DNA from: Physcomitrium patens
Lineage: Eukaryota > Streptophyta > Bryopsida > Funariales > Funariaceae
Length of the DNA: 64,000 nt
Direction of reading: 5' to 3'
Assembly: GCF_000002425.4 (NCBI RefSeq)
Contig: NC_037264.1
Span: forward strand, 8,786,886-8,850,885
Of the stretch, positions 23,743 to 35,169 are shown piece after piece. Below the pieces are notes generated by a model. The model was not told where the DNA came from. It made no database searches and worked only from the letters and a program-made list of their open reading frames with translations. The position numbers and the translations under genes are program-made. Numbering within the stretch: position 1 is the first letter of the stretch; every line of letters starts with the position of its first letter.

Positions 23743-23946
23743 TTACAAAGTTTCACCAATAAAAGTTACTAAGGTAACTGCTAGTAGCACCATAGCAAAA
23801 GTAGGATATTTAGTAGTATTTAAGAAAGTCTTAGGTATATAAAAAGTCATTGGAGGGACTTGAGGCTCTCTTTTTGGAACCATGTAATTAGCCATTTGTG
23901 TAGTAGCATCTTGCATGCTAATAGTTCCACCAAAACTTTTAGGCAT
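23743..23946 (-). CDS. Small hypothetical protein with one C-terminal membrane helix
   Basis: This is a 67-codon frame starting MPKSFGGTISMQ. Residues 1-46 are mixed and slightly basic with several Pro. Residues about 47-63 form one hydrophobic segment (FAMVLLAVTLVTFIG) ending five residues from the stop, so a tail-anchored or single-pass small membrane protein is suggested. Codons are varied and unlike the TA-repeat frames nearby. DNA upstream (about 23947-24130) is less AT-rich than its surroundings and could hold the 5' UTR or promoter; a GTATGT donor-like site lies just before the ATG. I do not recognise the family. Small organellar respiratory-complex subunits have this general shape, but that is only a resemblance. 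It stands alone, so a chance ORF or one exon is possible. Confidence 0.4.
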   Translation of the reverse strand: MPKSFGGTISMQDATTQMANYMVPKREPQVPPMTFYIPKTFLNTTKYPTFAMVLLAVTLVTFIGETL

Positions 23947-24724
23947 TTTAGTTACATACCTTGATTATAGATTATTTTATACCAGGAATAAACAAGTCAT
24001 GGTTCCACTCAGATTGGTGTTAATCTAGTGCTGTCGTATCTTTGTAAAGTATCCCGCAATAGTTCAAAGATAGCATATGGCTCCCTAGACATGTTACTCA
24101 ACTATTGTACCAATTTCTCTTATTTATTGATGTATTTCTAAACATTACAACTTGTAGATAAACAATAACTATATCAACAATATTCTTTTAGTCATTGAAA
24201 AATGTCTATTAGTTTTTCGTCAACAATATAAAATAAAACAATAAATTATTATTATAATTATAAAAAATCAAGTAGTTACATAAAATATTTTAATAAATTA
24301 TATATTATTGAATTATTTATTAATTTAAAATAATTATTCTATTTTCTTCAAATTATTTTTGTAATAAATCATATTAATTTTCACAAAAGAAGTAGATTTT
24401 TTATTCTTTTAGTTATATAATTTTATGTAATGTAAGATATCCATGTATAATATTTTAAATGAATTATAAAAGGATATATTTTTTTAAATATGAATTTTCT
24501 AAATTCTAAAATTATTAATATATAAGATTTATTGAACTACAAGTAGTTTTTTCAATAGATTGAGTTGATAAAGATTATATTAAAATAATAATTATCCATC
24601 TATTATTTCTATATATATCAGATTAGATTTTTTTAATATATATTTTTAAAAATATTATTAACTTTATTATTAAGAAAATAAGAAAAATTTCTACAATTTG
24701 ATAAGTCTAATATAAAAATTGTAT
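23947..24724. other. Spacer: possible 5' region of the small gene, then AT-rich DNA
   Basis: Bases 23947-24130 have moderate GC (for example GGTTCCACTCAGATTGGTG and TAGTGCTGTCGTATC). From 24140 the DNA becomes featureless AT-rich sequence. Nothing else is identified. Confidence 0.3.
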
Positions 24725-25252
24725 AATTTGAAGATAAAAATTAGACTTTTAGCCACTAAAACGGCTGCTTTAGACAAAGTATGGAAGCATTTGAAAATCA
24801 TTGACTTTTGAGTTGGCAGCTAAGTAACATCAGTGTGGTTTTTTAGATGTTTTTTCACGATTTGTGGATTGGATTGGATTTAAGTTTTTTTGAACATATA
24901 AAAGACTTATAATGGGATTTGTATACAAAATTTTGGACCAAGTGGATGGTCAAATTAGGAATTATAGCTTAATAAAGCTCAATAGTTAAAATTAAGACTT
25001 ACAAAGAGGAATCAAAATTACCTAATTATAAAAGTAATAAGGCAATTGGAGTTTGTGTATAGTTGAAGTTACTAAGAAGAGTGTTTTTAAGCACTTTTAT
25101 TAACTTAAAACACTTTTGAATTAAAATTCTAATTACATTTTTCTTGTATGGGTGAAAGCTATTAGGGTTCTTAGATACTTGTAAAATACAACTTCACCTT
25201 TCACAACCAAGTGCCTAGTGCATTTTCAAACAAGACAATATATAATATGACA
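24725..25252 (+). repeat. Truncated long LTR, family B
   Basis: It matches two separated parts of the family-B LTR at 27006-28329: the TTAGCCACTAAAAC region, then from about 24803 the TTTGAGTTGGCAGCTAAGTAACATC region through to the AAGTGCCTAGTGCATTTTC...ATATGACA end. The middle is deleted and the 5' part is missing. It abuts the 5' LTR of E4. Confidence 0.6.
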
Positions 25253-25433
25253 TTAGACATATATGTTTATCTAGATAAAAAGTCCTAGGTAGAAGATAAA
25301 TGTAGATAGATTTGATATTATCTTATAGCAAAGCTTCTTAGAAGCTTCATTGATACATATTTGACTTCATACATGTTTATAGTTGATTAGTAGGTTAGAA
25401 ACTTGGCTAACAAATTAGCCTTGTATTGCACGT

Positions 25434-28342
25434 TATTGTGTGATAATACCACTATATGATAAAAGTAAAAATATGGATATTATTCTAGAAGAACCTAGTA
25501 AAAATATTTAATATAAAAATAATAATAAATTATAAAAAGATAGTAAAAAATATAATCTTGATATTACTTTTTGTAGATTTTTTTATTATTTATTTTATAG
25601 AAGCATAAATAATCCAAATCAAAATAAATGAGATTAAAAATTAATATAGACATGTTTTAGAAAGTGTTAATAATAAGTTAAGGTAAAACTTATCTCAAAT
25701 TATCAAAAATTGATATTTGAAGATGTCCAGTTGTCAACCTAGATCAAAATCAGACTCCAAGATACAAAACTATGCACCTATGGCAACTTTGATGTTCTTT
25801 TTCAGTTAAAGAGTGGAATTTTAGAACAAACTTGAAGAAAAAAATTTAAGAGTTTATTTCTTATCATTTGAATTAATATTAATATTTTGAAGAATTTTCA
25901 AAGTTAGTAATGCACTTGGTGGATTTGGATTTTGCAAAAATAAAAACAAGTTTACAAATTTTAGGATTTTGTAAGTTTTATAGAGTATTTATAAGTAAAA
26001 ATTAGAAAGTTTGATTGAAATATAATTTTTTTCAAAGATAGTTAGCTCGATTTTTAATAATTGTGAAAAATTTGGAATAAATTAAAAAATAAAATTAAAA
26101 GATCGTCGCTCTAGAATATTATCATTAAGGTTGAAGAAGAAGGCCTGCCAATCCTAAAGTAAAATATTAGAATTATTATCTATTTGATATATGGGATCTT
26201 CTTTAAAATTGTTGTACTTATTTCTAATTTATTTATTGCAAGGTATGCAAATTTTGAGTCAAAATCAATAGTTCCATAATTTATTATTGAATTTTTAATT
26301 TGTTGTAGGATTTATTAAAAATTTATTTAAGATTTAAAATTTTTTTTGGATTTGATTAAGGTTTATGATTTTTTTTGGACTTGATTAAGATTTGACTAAA
26401 ATTTAATTAGAATTTGACTAAGATATGATTAAGATTTAACTAAGATTTGATTAGGATTTGACTAGGATTTTATTAAGATTTATTTAAGATTTAATTAAGA
26501 TTTCACTAGGATATTATTAGAATTTTATTAGGATTTGATCTAAGATTTAATTATAGTTTATTAGGATTTCAATTAGGATTTAATTTAGAATTTGGTTAAG
26601 ATTCATTAAGATTTTAATTAAGATTTTAATTAAGATTATATTAGGATTTATTTAGAATTTATTTAAATTTTTTATTTTTATAATTTTTTAAGATTCTTTA
26701 TTATTTCTTTAAAAGCTTCTATTTCTAATAATTTTTTAAAGATTATTATTATTATTTCATTAAAATTCTATTTTTATATTTTTTAAAGTTTTTTATTTTT
26801 ATTTTTTTTAGATTAATTTATGATTTTTTTTGTATTTTTCTTGTAATTTCTTTTAAATTTATTTTGGATTGATTAAAGTTTGATTATAGCTATTAAGGAT
26901 TATTTAAATTTCATTTAAGAATCTATTAGACTTAATAGAATTGTTGTTGTGTTTCTACTTCTCTTCCATAGCTAAGTGCCTAGTGTATTCTCAAGTAAGA
27001 ACATATGTTGTGATGTAATATGACTATATAGTGAAATTATAATCAAAATTGAATTTCTAATTAATATCTAATTATCTTGGTTCAATAATAATTCAAGATA
27101 TCTAAACATGGCTTTTATAAAAGCCTATTAGGTTATTTTCTTATCTTAATAGTTAGTAAGTTGAAGATTAATTTGTAATTTTATCTTCTAGCTATAGAGA
27201 CTATTTTACTACCTTAGAAAGACCATAAATTGATAAAATCTGGTTAAAAGAGATAAAAAAATTAGTATAGTTGATACTAGGGTTAAGTTGAGGGTAGGAT
27301 TGGGCTAAAAAATCCTTAGGATAGGTTAGATTGATATCCGGGGGTCGACCATTTGTGAGATAGGATCAAAATCAGACCTTTGGCCACTAAAACAACTACC
27401 TAGGAAAAAATAGAGATTCATTTGAAGATCGGAGATTAGGATTTGAGAGCTAGGTTAGAACTTGTTTCAAAGACATAAGGTTGGTTTTGAAAGGATTTGA
27501 AGAGAGTTAGCAATTATTGTTGGAAGTCAAGGTTTGTATTGGCAACTTGGGATTTATGCAATGAAATTAGGGCTAGTATTCTTGGCTAGTTCATAAAATT
27601 GATGTCACATCTATGGTTCAAATCTTGATTATGATTAGATAATTAGGTGTTCTAAGTGTATATGCAATTTTGTTATAATCCAATGGTACAATTAAGAGAT
27701 ATCTAGGTTTTGATACAAGATCATATCAGAAGTTGGCAGTTTGAGGTTGGGTAGGTTTTTTGTGATATCTAGAGATCTAGTAATTGGATCAAGATGAAAT
27801 TTGGCATGGTATTGAAGAACTTAAAGATCAAGCTGCAAACCAATTTTGAGTTGAAGTTAATGGTTGGAAAAGGAGAAATCATTGCTAGAACTTTTTCTTT
27901 ATCTTTTAAGTTGGTGGCCGAGTGACATTAGTACAATTTTTGGAGGTTTTCTCACAATCTATAAGTTGGATTGAGCTAAAAATTCTTGAGCATATATAAG
28001 ACTTATATTGACAATTTTTAAAAAAAATTCACATCAAGTGGACAATCAAGTTAGAAGTTATAACATATCAAAGCTCACTTATTAGAGTTGGGGCTTATAA
28101 GAAAAATCTAAATTGCTTAAATATGAAAGTAACAAGCTAATTGAGGTTTATGTGTAATTGAAGCTACTAAAAAGAATATTTTTTAGTACTTTTAAATCGG
28201 AATTTGAATTATATTCTTCTCATATGGATGAAACCTATTAGGATTTCTTGGATGTTTGTGAAACACAATCTCACATTCTACAGCTAGATGTCTGATGCAT
28301 TTCCAAATAAGACAACATATAATAGGACAATATAATACAACA
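25434..28342 (+). repeat. 5' LTR of F (family A), containing a family-B solo LTR
   Basis: It begins TATTGTGTGATAATACC (a decayed TGTCGTG start) and matches 11098-12676 closely, for example ATAAAAGTAAAAATATGGATATTATTC and GACTCCAAGATACAAAAC. It carries the minisatellite at 26320-26660. It is cut near its 3' end at AAGAACATA, and the final ATATAATACAACA resumes after 28329. Confidence 0.65.
27006..28329 (+). repeat. Solo long LTR, family B, inside the LTR of F
   Basis: It starts TGTTGTGATGTAATATGAC and ends AACATATAATAGGACA. The flanking five bases ACATA (27001-27005) and ATATA (28330-28334) look like a decayed target duplication, and family-A LTR sequence continues on both sides. It is less AT-rich than its host LTR, consistent with later insertion. 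Confidence 0.7.
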
Positions 28343-28619
28343 TAAGTGATAAATCCAATACAAAAGCTTGAGGTAGAAGATATTGGAGTTTTTTTATTTT
28401 TATTTTTATTTTCATTTAATAAAAAATAAGAACAAGAGTTTTGAAGGATCTATGGAAAGAACTTTGAGTGGAATTTCAAGTCGAGTTCTAATAGAATTTC
28501 TACTAAAGGACAAGATATATAAATAGGTTCAACCATTGCAAGCATGTTTTAAGCTTTTACATTGTTTATACAACAACAACAAAGCAATAATTGTAAAAAA
28601 AAACTTTGGCAACCAAAGC

Positions 28620-29640
28620 ATTGTAAGCTGTGATTAACAAAGTTGATTAATTTATTAGAAGAGATATTTTAAGGTATTTAAGATGTTATATGTAAGAAAT
28701 GGAATTAAATTGAGTTTCTAAGAAAAAGATGATTGAGCTATTTGGACTTGCTATAATACCAAAGATAAGAAAATATGTTACATCAATTATAAAGCATTAT
28801 GGGAGTTTAAAAAAGTTATTTTTACATACATTATAAGATAAATATTTCTTGAAAGATATTGATTGTTTTACTAAAAAATTATTCCTAAAATCAATTGAAA
28901 GGCGTAGTAAGAATTTAAAGATAATAGAGCTATTAAAAGAATTTAAAAGATATTTTTTTAATTATCAAAGATGGAGAAGTTAACATTGGAGCCAAACAAG
29001 GTAGAATTATTTTCTTAAGTTGCCAATAGAGAATTATGAGAAAAATTGGAGTTACTTCTTAAAAAAAGAAGATAAAAGATTAATAATAAATTAAAAAAAT
29101 ATTAAAAATATAGTAGATTTTCTTACAAAAAAAAAAAGAAAAAAAAAATGAAGGATAGGATTAATATTCCAAGAATAATATGAGCACCTAAAACTCAAGT
29201 GCATAGAACATGACTAGTAATGCCTATTATTCAATCTTCAATATTTGCATCAAAGAAAGAAGATATAGAAGTTGAAGACATCATATGTAGAATGCAAGAT
29301 CTTTAAATCAAATTGGAAAGACTTGAAGAAAATACTTCTACAAATAATTTGAAGGCTACTTCTAAACAAAGACATGTACAAAGATACATTTGGTGTGATG
29401 ATGCTTCTTATACTAGAAGAAATTGCAATGAATTTAATGATATGGTGCAACAAGGAGATATTTTTTAGAAATATGGAAAAGTGGCATTAAAAGATATAAG
29501 GAACCTTTTTCAAATAAATTTTGGCAAGGGAGATATAAAAGCATTGATTTAAGATTGTTTAGTAGCACATAGAGTAATAACACAAGAAAGTGCAAGTTAT
29601 GGTATTAGGATAGATGATGGTTTTGATAGAAGTATCATAG
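28620..29640 (+). pseudogene. Decayed gag of F with zinc-knuckle remnant
   Basis: A capsid-like region at about 28680-29060 includes KMIELFGLAIIPKIRKYVTS and KHYGSLKKLFLHTL-like pieces. A basic linker follows. At about 29390 there is a C-x2-C-like knuckle reading IWCDDASYTRRNCNEF with the first Cys lost, then a QQGDIF..KYGKVALKDI stretch. Stops interrupt it (for example TTTTAG at 29465). This Gag type differs from the chromovirus Gag at 34171. Confidence 0.55.
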
Positions 29641-29649
29641 ATATATATC

Positions 29650-30176
29650 TACTATAATTATTATCTAAATAATATGAATAAGTAGAAGTAGGTAAAAGAA
29701 GATGAATTTCATAATATCTTCAAGAGAAGCTTCTTGGATGCTATTTTGACTTTACATACATTTGTAGCTAACTGATAGGTTAGAAAGTCAATCAAGAAGC
29801 TAACCACATGTTATATGTGTTAGTAGTTTATAGAACAAGCTAACTATATAGCACCTATGTAGAAAACTTGCCTTGCAAATTAAAATACATGTCATACAAA
29901 GTCAACACGTTTTTGGAGGTCCTATAGAATGTTGCTACATAGATCATAAGTAAATAGTATATATAGAAGCAAGAATGAAGCCTTCTTCACTCTTATCAAC
30001 TCTTTTCTTGCTTCTAGTCTAGATTTAAGAATTTCTAGTTATTTTGTCTTTTGGCAATAGCCATTCAAGTTTTTTTTTAATATATATATATATTTTTTTT
30101 TATTTCTATTTTATCACTTTTTTTTTGACATAGATTTTATAGGTTTATGCATCTTCTTTTAGTTCATGTCCTTAAC
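29650..30176 (+). repeat. Solo short chromovirus LTR inside F
   Basis: It matches the 3' LTR of E3 along its length: GTAGAAGTAGGTAAAAG, GAGAAGCTTCTTGG, GGTTAGAAAGTCAATC, ACATGTCATACAAAGTCAAC, AGTATATATAGAAGCAAG, CTTCACTCTTATCAACTC, GGCAATAGCCATTC and a CATGTCCTTAACA end. No internal region is adjacent, and F coding sequence continues on both sides. Confidence 0.65.
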
Positions 30177-30399
30177 AAAGAGTATAGAAATAAGTGAATT
30201 TTGGACTTTTGCCATTTCTAAAATGTAAAAAAAAAAAAAAAAAAATGCCTTGAGGAGTATTATTGAGAACTATAGCTATTATATATGGTATAATATATTA
30301 GAGAGTTCTCATAGAGATACTTTCAATTTATGCATATATTGCTAAAAGCCAACATGAAGCCTTATTGGAAGAAAAGAGACAAGGAAATTTTGATGATAC

Positions 30400-33395
30400 A
30401 AGAGAAAGACATTCTTTTAAGAATCAAATTTAAGGAAGTAAGGTTCATGAAGAGGCTTCACAAGAATTGTCTATAAAAGATACTTCAACAATATTAGAAG
30501 AAACAACAAAAGAGACAAAAGGTAAAAATAAATCAATAGCTTATAAATATTGAAATAGCAATAGATTTAAAAGAAGTGTTAGAAGAATGTGTACTAAAAG
30601 TTAAGGTGGAATTCTCATTGAAAGAGATTTTAGGAATTACAAAGAAGAAGTTTTATGATATTATTATTGACAAAATTAAAAGAAAGAGATAATTAATAGA
30701 TGAAGCTGAAATGAGTCATGCTATTGATGTGAGGATTTACAAGGATGAAGAAGATGTTGATAATTTTTATAAGCAATTACCAAATAAAAAGAATGGTTAT
30801 AAATAATTAATATATTTTAAAGATTATAGTAAAAAATTAATAAAAATTTCAAGCCATTATATTTAAAAATATTAAAGAAGAGAAACTACAAAAATAATAG
30901 TAAAAGTAGAAGATATAGAAGAATCAATTATTGCATTAATTGACTACGGTTTCAAGATAAATCTTATGTCTAAGGATCTTTATAAGAAGTAAAGGTGGCC
31001 AATTGATATAGATTATAGATAGACAATACAAGCAACTAATAGCACACAAAGTAAATTATATAGAGATTATCTAGATATTAAAATCCAAATTGAAGATGTT
31101 ACAATAATTTTTTTTTTTTTGTTTAAGATACAATATTTTATCTAATTATTTTAGAAAAATCATATATTATAATATTATGTTATAACATAACTATATGATT
31201 AATATATAATAAAAAATAAAATTTTAATTAATATCTAATTATCTTATTTCAACAATAATTTAAGACATTTAAACATGGCTTTTATAAAAGCATCTTAGTT
31301 TATTTTCTTGCCTTAATAGCTAGTAGATTAAAAGTTGGTTAGTAATTTTACCTTCTAGGTTGTAAAAACTCTTTTATTGCCTTAAAAAGGCCATAAATTG
31401 ATAGTAATAAGAAAAAAAATTAATATAATTGATACTAGATTTAAGTTGAAGGTAGGATTAGGCTAAAAAACTCTAAGATAGGTTCAATTCATACTTGGAG
31501 ATTGGCCATTTGTAGGACAAGATCAAAATTGGACCTCTAGCCACTAAAACAATTACTTTAGATAAAATATAGAATCATTTGAAATTTTTTGACTAAGACT
31601 AGAGAGCTAGCTTTAAGTTCATTTCAAAGGTATAAGGATTATTTTTATAGGATTTGAGATGAATTTGCAATTATTATTCAAAATCAAGGTGTATATTGAT
31701 AATTTTGAATTTATGCAATACAATAAGCATTAATTCTTTTAGCTAGTTCGTGCAATTAGTATCACATCTATGATTCAAAATTTGACAATGCTTGGTTCAG
31801 TAGGCGTGCTAAGTATATATAAAATTTTGTATTAGACTAATGATATAGTTGATAGATATTTAATTTTTGATACAAGAAGATATTAGAAGTTGGCAGTTTG
31901 GAGTTGAGTAGGATTTCTATGATATCTAAAGATCTATGAGTAAAAAAAAGGTGAAATTTGGCATAGTGTTAGAAGGCTTAAAGATCAAGCTATATACAAA
32001 TTTTGAGGTGAAGTTAATAGTTGCAAAAGGAGAAATTACTATTAGAACATCTATATTAACTTTTGAGTTGGCAGCTAAGTAACATCAGTGCAATTTTTTG
32101 GATGTTTTTTCATAATTTGTGGATTGGATTGAATTGAAGTTTTTTTTGAGTATATAGAAGGCTTATAATAGTATTTATATAAAAAAAAATTGGACCAAAA
32201 GAATGATCAAATTAGGAATTATAATTTACTAAAGCTCAATGGTTAGGATTAAGACTTGCAAAGAAGAATCAAAATTACCTAATTATGAAAATAATAAGGT
32301 AATTGGAGTTTGTATGTGGTTAAAGTTACTAAGAAGAGTATTTTTGAATACTTTATATTGATTTTGAATACTTTTAAAATAAAATTATAATTATATTTTT
32401 TTATATGGATGAAACCTATTAGGATTTTTTGAATACTTATAAAATACAACTTCACCTTCTATAGTCAAGTGCTTGGTATATTTCCAAATAAGATAATACG
32501 TAATATAATAAGACCAATGTAGATAGAAATAGAAGTGCTTGATGGTTTAGTCTATGCATGGATACATAGTAAATATAGAAGGAAAGTAAAAATTCATTCA
32601 ATGAAGGTTTATTCTATACTTGAATCTTTTTAAGTACTAAAAGTTATTATAGAAATAAAATATAAAACAATAGACAAGAAGGTAAAACCTATTGTCAAGC
32701 CTTTATCACAAGATTCTATAGAACAAATAGAAGAAGTATCAAAGGAAGAAAGTTTAAAAGATACAAAGAATATTAGATATTAATTTATAAAAGAAAATTT
32801 TAAAGAATTGAAGAATGAATGCAATGGTTTCTTATTATTTATAGAAATTAAATACTTCAAAAAAATTATTGCAAAATAAGATTAATTATTTGTCTTTACA
32901 CCTCATAAAATAGGATGTATTGATCTTAATACTATTACTCTTATGGTTATCTTTATAATATCATATGTGTATTGGAACTTAAGGCCAATTCTTATGCCAA
33001 AAGCATACTTGTATAAATTAGTAGAGTTATTAAAAAAAAAGATACAGATAAAGATTTTGAAGCCTTTTTTTACTCTATATTCTAGTTATTGCTTTATAGT
33101 GCTTAAAAAAAATTGATCATTATGTTTTATTCAAGATATACAATCAATAAATGTAGTAACTATTAGATATGCAAGTATAGGATCTTTATTAGATAAGTTT
33201 CTTGAAGCATTTGTAAGAAGGATAATTTATTCAATTTATGATTTATATTTGGACAATGATCAAGTTTAACTTGGATATAAAAATAGAAAACTAATAAAAA
33301 TAAGAATTCTACTTAGATTGCTTAAAATGTATAATCTTTCATAGGGTACAACAAATTCAACTATACATATAATAAATGAGATGAACAAGATATTG
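30400..33395 (+). pseudogene. Decayed protease and RT of F, interrupted
   Basis: Bases 30400-30800 hold a pre-protease linker. Bases 30880-31170 hold a protease-like segment with ALIDYGFKINLMSKDLYKK (a decayed D-(S/T)-G(A/S) region) and a PIILGKSY-like end. A solo LTR follows (31173-32510). Bases 32520-33395 hold the linker and RT, with FTPHKIGCIDLNT, WNLRPILMPKAYL, SIYDLYLDNDQV and GTTNSTIHIINEMNKIL-like pieces. RT is cut at 33395 by element H and resumes for a few codons at 39690 (RDFIP-like, then FLDD-like). Many stops are present. Confidence 0.6.
31173..32510 (+). repeat. Solo long LTR, family B, inside F protease
   Basis: It begins TATTATGTTATAACATAAC, related by transitions to TGTTGTGATGTAATATGAC. 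It then shares long stretches with 27006-28329, such as AACATGGCTTTTATAAAAGC, AAGGCCATAAATTGATA and GAAGTTGGCAGTTTGGAG. It ends at AATATAATA. It is more decayed than the 27006 copy, and protease/linker coding continues on either side. Confidence 0.65.
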
Positions 33396-33429
33396 TGTTA
33401 GGGACATATTCCTTAGAACTTTCTAGAGA

Positions 33430-33711
33430 GAAGTTTCTAGAACCTTCTAGAAAACAAGCCTCTGGAACCTTCTAGAAGAGAAGCCGCTGGAACCTTTTAG
33501 AGAGAAGTTTCTAGAAGCTTCTAGAAAGGAAGTCTCTGGAACCTTCTAGAAAAGAAGTTTCTAGAAGCTTCTAGAAAAGAATCCCCTGGAACTTTCTAGA
33601 AGCTTCCTAGTTAATAGAAGTAGCTCGAGAAGTTTCTAGAACCTTCTAGAAAGGAAGCCTCTGGAACCTTTTAGAAGCTTCCTAGTTAATAGAAGTAGCT
33701 CGAGAAGCTTC
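33430..33711 (+). promoter_or_regulatory. Array of perfect heat-shock elements in U3
   Basis: Heat-shock factor binds inverted GAA/TTC triplets spaced by 2 bp. Here triplets occur in strict 5-bp phase: five units at 33430-33452, three at 33465-33477, five at 33504-33526, eight at 33539-33576 (one GAA-GAA step), three at 33594-33606 and six at 33629-33656 (ending in a GAA-GAA step). GAAgcTTC pairs follow at 33674-33681 and 33704-33711. TTCTAGAAGCTTCTAGAA occurs twice. The array ends about 12 bp before the TATA box. The same array is in the 3' LTR. Heat induction is inferred from the sequence and not shown. Confidence 0.8.
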
Positions 33712-33722
33712 CTAAGTAGGAG

Positions 33723-33730
33723 TATATATA
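33723..33730 (+). promoter_or_regulatory. TATA box of the H LTR
   Basis: TATATATA followed by GGGATCGAGG. It is the only strong TATA in the LTR and lies just downstream of the heat-shock array. Transcription would be expected to start around 33750-33760, which would define the U3/R border. Confidence 0.7.
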
Positions 33731-33914
33731 GGGATCGAGGCTGAAGAGTTCTTCAGTCTCGACAATACATCTCTTGGAGTTCTAGCTCACCTTTCTGGTG
33801 TTGTTCTTGTACTCATCTGTTTAATCTAGTTCTGCCACTTCTTCTTGAACTTCTTGTTAGATTTCAAGTCTGTATTTTGTGTCCGTGACAGTTTGTCGAG
33901 ACTACACTAACTTG

Positions 33915-33926
33915 AGATATCAGAGC
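33915..33926 (+). promoter_or_regulatory. Possible primer-binding site (initiator Met tRNA)
   Basis: AGATATCAGAGC matches the last nine bases of the common plant iMet primer site TGGTATCAGAGC. It starts 24 bases after the LTR, further than usual, so the assignment is tentative. Confidence 0.4.
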
Positions 33927-33938
33927 TAGTTCTTTCTT

Positions 33939-34127
33939 AGTAGAGTGTGGATTACCCCTCTACTTGAAGGTATACTAGCATTTTTTAGAGGTTGCGGATT
34001 ACCCTCCTCTAAACTGATACTTCTTCTGTTACAATATTGGAGTCTTATTCTTCTTGGAGAGAGTGGATTATCCCTCTTCTTGAAATTCTTAAGGCATTTT
34101 ATAGGTTGTGGATTACCCTCCTATAAA
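33939..34127 (+). other. Four repeated stem-loops in the H leader RNA
   Basis: HP1 pairs AGTAGAG (33939-33945) with CTCTACT (33958-33964). HP2 pairs TTTAGAGG (33984-33991) with CCTCTAAA (34006-34013). HP3 pairs GAGAG (34059-34063) with CTCTT (34074-34078), with one G-U pair. HP4 pairs TTTATAGG (34098-34105) with CCTATAAA (34120-34127). Each loop holds GGATTA(C/T)CC. HP1-HP2 and HP3-HP4 look like a tandem duplication. HP2 and HP4 differ by a compensatory G:C to T:A change. A role in packaging, dimerisation or translation is plausible; none is shown. Confidence 0.65.
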
Positions 34128-34170
34128 CCAATATTGCCTCTTAGAGGGTCATTTTTGTCCTTCTTTTAGA

Positions 34171-35169
34171 ATGGCCGGAGGTCAAGACATTAGTATGACA
34201 GAAAGTTCGGAGTCTAAGTTAGATGCTATTATGAATGCCCTCGCTACGTTATCACAAAGAACTGCAGAGATTGAAGGAGTGGTGGCAAGGCTTCATAATG
34301 ATGGAGTATCTGGGATAGCACAATCTAAACTACACCAGCCTCAAATTTTGGCACTTGGAGAAACAACTTTACCTCAGGTTCGACAAGAACCACTAGTTCT
34401 ACAACATAAGGAGCCTCGAGTTAGCCTTCCAGATAAGTTTGATGGAACACGTTCCAAGTTTTGAGGATTCGTCAATCAAATCAGGTTGATAATAGTTTTA
34501 CAGCCCGAACGATATCCAACAGAGGAGTCACGTGTTGGGCTTGTTGGAACCTTACTTACGGGACAAGCTCTATCATGGTTTGCTCCTTTGTTTGAGAAAC
34601 GATCATCCATATTAAACAACTTCGAAGCCTTTTTGGAAGCATTTGCGGAAGCATTTGGTGAACATGATAAGGTTCGTTGGGCTACAACAAAGATCCGGTC
34701 GCTACGATAAGGGATGCGTTCTACATCAGTCTATGCTTCGGATTTCAGGCAATTAGTATGCGACATCAATTGGGATGAAGAAGCATTGATGAGTCAATTC
34801 TATTGGGGTTTAAGAGATGATGTGAAGGATTTGCTGTTAATTCTTCCTGATCCACGAACGCTCAATGAAGCCATTAGCCAAGCTGTGAAGTGCGATAATC
34901 GCCTATTCCAACGTCACCAAGACCAACGCTTAAGACAACATACAATTCGTCATGCTCCAACTATGTCGGCAAGCCATGTGAATTCGCATTCAGAGGTGGA
35001 AGACATGCAAATTGATGTGGTACATATCAAATCTCTTACTATAGAAGAAAAAAAGCGACGTATGGAGGAAAATTTATGCTTGTATTGCGGTGGAGAAGGC
35101 CACAAAGTCAAAAACTGCCCTAAAAAGCAAAATCGAGGCATAGTCAAGACTAGGGGAGTATTTGTTTAG
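34171..35169 (+). pseudogene. gag of H, interrupted by two stops
   Basis: The start MAGGQDIS is the first ATG after the stem-loop leader. A coiled-coil-prone N-terminus (about residues 10-45) is followed by the capsid region with KFDGTRSKF, the ALSWFAPL motif and an AFGEHDK/YASDFRQL core typical of Ty3/gypsy Gag. A zinc knuckle CX2CX4HX4C (LCLYCGGEGHKVKNC) lies at about 35078-35120. In-frame stops are TGA 34462-34464 (from CGA) and TAA 34708-34710; E3 keeps CAA at the latter site. The final TAG (35167-35169) is in the same place as the gag stop of E3, so it is probably genuine. Length is 332 codons. Pol follows in the -1 frame. Confidence 0.85.

Larger units (their letters stand above)
33396..33890 (+). 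repeat. 5' LTR of H
   Basis: It starts TGTTAGGGACATATTCC and ends TGTGTCCGTGACA. It differs from the 3' LTR only at 33402 (G versus A) and near 33766 (T versus C), both transitions. U3 is packed with TTCTAGAA units and a TATA box lies at 33723. A direct repeat of about 55-60 bp (AGCTTCCTAGTTAATAGAAG and TAGCTCGAGAAG) occurs near 33602 and 33676. Confidence 0.95.

Noticed and set aside
33945..34169. 74-codon frame upstream of gag in H
   Set aside because: It lies in the stem-loop leader. Its repeated CGLPS-type pieces come from the duplicated hairpins, and the annotated gag ATG follows at 34171.
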